Below are positions 63,619 to 64,000 of a stretch of DNA of 64,000 nt, piece by piece. Source of the stretch: Flavobacteriaceae bacterium (GTDB lineage: Bacteria > Bacteroidota > Bacteroidia > Flavobacteriales > Flavobacteriaceae); assembly GCA_018401115.1 (NCBI GenBank), contig JAGYKX010000005.1:124001-188000 (forward strand). The letters run 5' to 3'. Each line of letters opens with the position of its first letter. Position 1 is the stretch's first letter. Both the position numbers and the translations under genes were made by a program. Under the pieces are notes generated by a model that saw nothing but the letters and a program-made list of their open reading frames with translations, had not been told where the DNA came from and ran no database searches.

Positions 63619-64000
63619 TTATGTTATGATCTTTTTAATCACCCTTAGGGAATGGGAGTATTGATTGGTGTCGTTGTTGAATATTCCTGTGTGGTCTATT
63701 CGGTCTATACGAACCTTTCCGTGGCAGTGAATGATATGGTGGTCTGGGAGTATAATGCCTACGTGATCTATGATCCCTTCTGCATTGTCAAAGAATGCCA
63801 AATCTCCTGCTTCTGATTCTTCAATAAAGCTCAGGGGTTCTCCTTGTTTGGATTGTAATTCAGCTGTTCTAGCCAATGAATAGCCATTGAGTTTATAAGC
63901 CATTTGGCTCAATCCCGAAGCGTCTATGCCAAATGGGAGCGTACCTCCTTTAAGATGGGGTGCGTTTAAATACATTAAGGCGGTATTTACTATCCCATTT
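63619..64000 (-). CDS. NlpC/P60-type protein with Cys-to-Ala change (5' end outside window)
   Basis: This is the C-terminal part of an NlpC/P60 peptidoglycan endopeptidase-like protein. The frame stays open to the window end, so the true start is beyond it. The ATG at 63975 is internal. The normal active-site motif DCSGF reads here GIDASGL, with Ala (GCT) in place of the nucleophilic Cys. The His region HVGIIL and the later IIHCHG are kept. The Trp-Gly-Gly before the motif is also changed (HLKGG). The protein is probably inactive as a Cys hydrolase, but the rest of the fold is intact. Confidence 0.85.
   Translation of the reverse strand, partial: NGIVNTALMYLNAPHLKGGTLPFGIDASGLSQMAYKLNGYSLARTAELQSKQGEPLSFIEESEAGDLAFFDNAEGIIDHVGIILPDHHIIHCHGKVRIDRIDHTGIFNNDTNQYSHSLRVIKKIIT

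Overview
The window is a chromosomal segment from a member of the Bacteroidota, most likely Flavobacteriaceae. The evidence is its low GC content, promoters of the Bacteroidota type (a -7 box TAnnTTTG, sometimes with TTTG about 19-21 bp upstream), the near absence of Shine-Dalgarno sequences, and several lineage-typical families: a DUF3822 protein beside rsmD, a small acidic protein coupled to rnz, head-GIN and DUF4097-like surface proteins beside an ECF sigma factor, and a fused aspartokinase-homoserine dehydrogenase. Almost all of it is ordinary core genome. I see no insertion sequence, prophage, CRISPR array, rRNA or tRNA. Genus cannot be told from the sequence alone.

Layout: 1-11 kb holds the end of a PLP decarboxylase, an Alr4036-like flavoprotein, guaA, a LysM/periplasmic-binding protein, a TIM-barrel isomerase, a DUF3820 protein, pyrG, yidC and an mnmA broken by a single-base frameshift. 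10.6-18.7 kb holds a lipoprotein cyclophilin and a CoA-pyrophosphatase-like NUDIX gene whose start codons overlap on opposite strands, an acyltransferase, an ECF sigma factor with a membrane partner, an M20 amidohydrolase, a GH13 glucosidase, xerD and aroQ. 18.8-26.6 kb holds lpdA, a cytoplasmic/exported msrB pair, a small lipoprotein-like protein, a 441-bp gene-free stretch with two families of degenerate tandem repeats, an MFS transporter, and a sigma / anti-sigma-like / beta-repeat surface protein cluster.

26.8-40.2 kb holds lon, cmk-rpsA, pyrR-pyrB, a small protein with rnz, pdxH, ppk1, miaE and dnaX. dnaX has an A10 tract after its clamp-loader domains where slippage in either direction stops translation quickly. 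rnpB (RNase P RNA) follows at 40.3-40.6 kb, then rsmD, a DUF3822 protein, a membrane-anchored unknown, a RecD-like helicase, kdsB with a HAD phosphatase and an acyltransferase, yebC, a pterin dehydratase, an epimerase-like gene and gcvT.

49.3-64 kb holds an exported M24 aminopeptidase with an MBL-fold protein, the thrABC operon, clpC, gyrA, a TPR protein and an NlpC/P60 protein cut by the window end. The thr operon is preceded by its own promoter and a 31-residue leader ORF with 10 threonines, four of them consecutive, which points to threonine-responsive leader-peptide control. The NlpC/P60 protein has alanine in place of the catalytic cysteine.

Most interesting points: the threonine leader peptide, the dnaX A10 tract, the two repeat arrays at 21.8-22.1 kb, the Cys-to-Ala NlpC/P60 protein, the frameshifted mnmA, and -7 boxes only 3-5 nt from the start codons of guaA, aroQ and the RecD-like gene, which suggest leaderless mRNAs.
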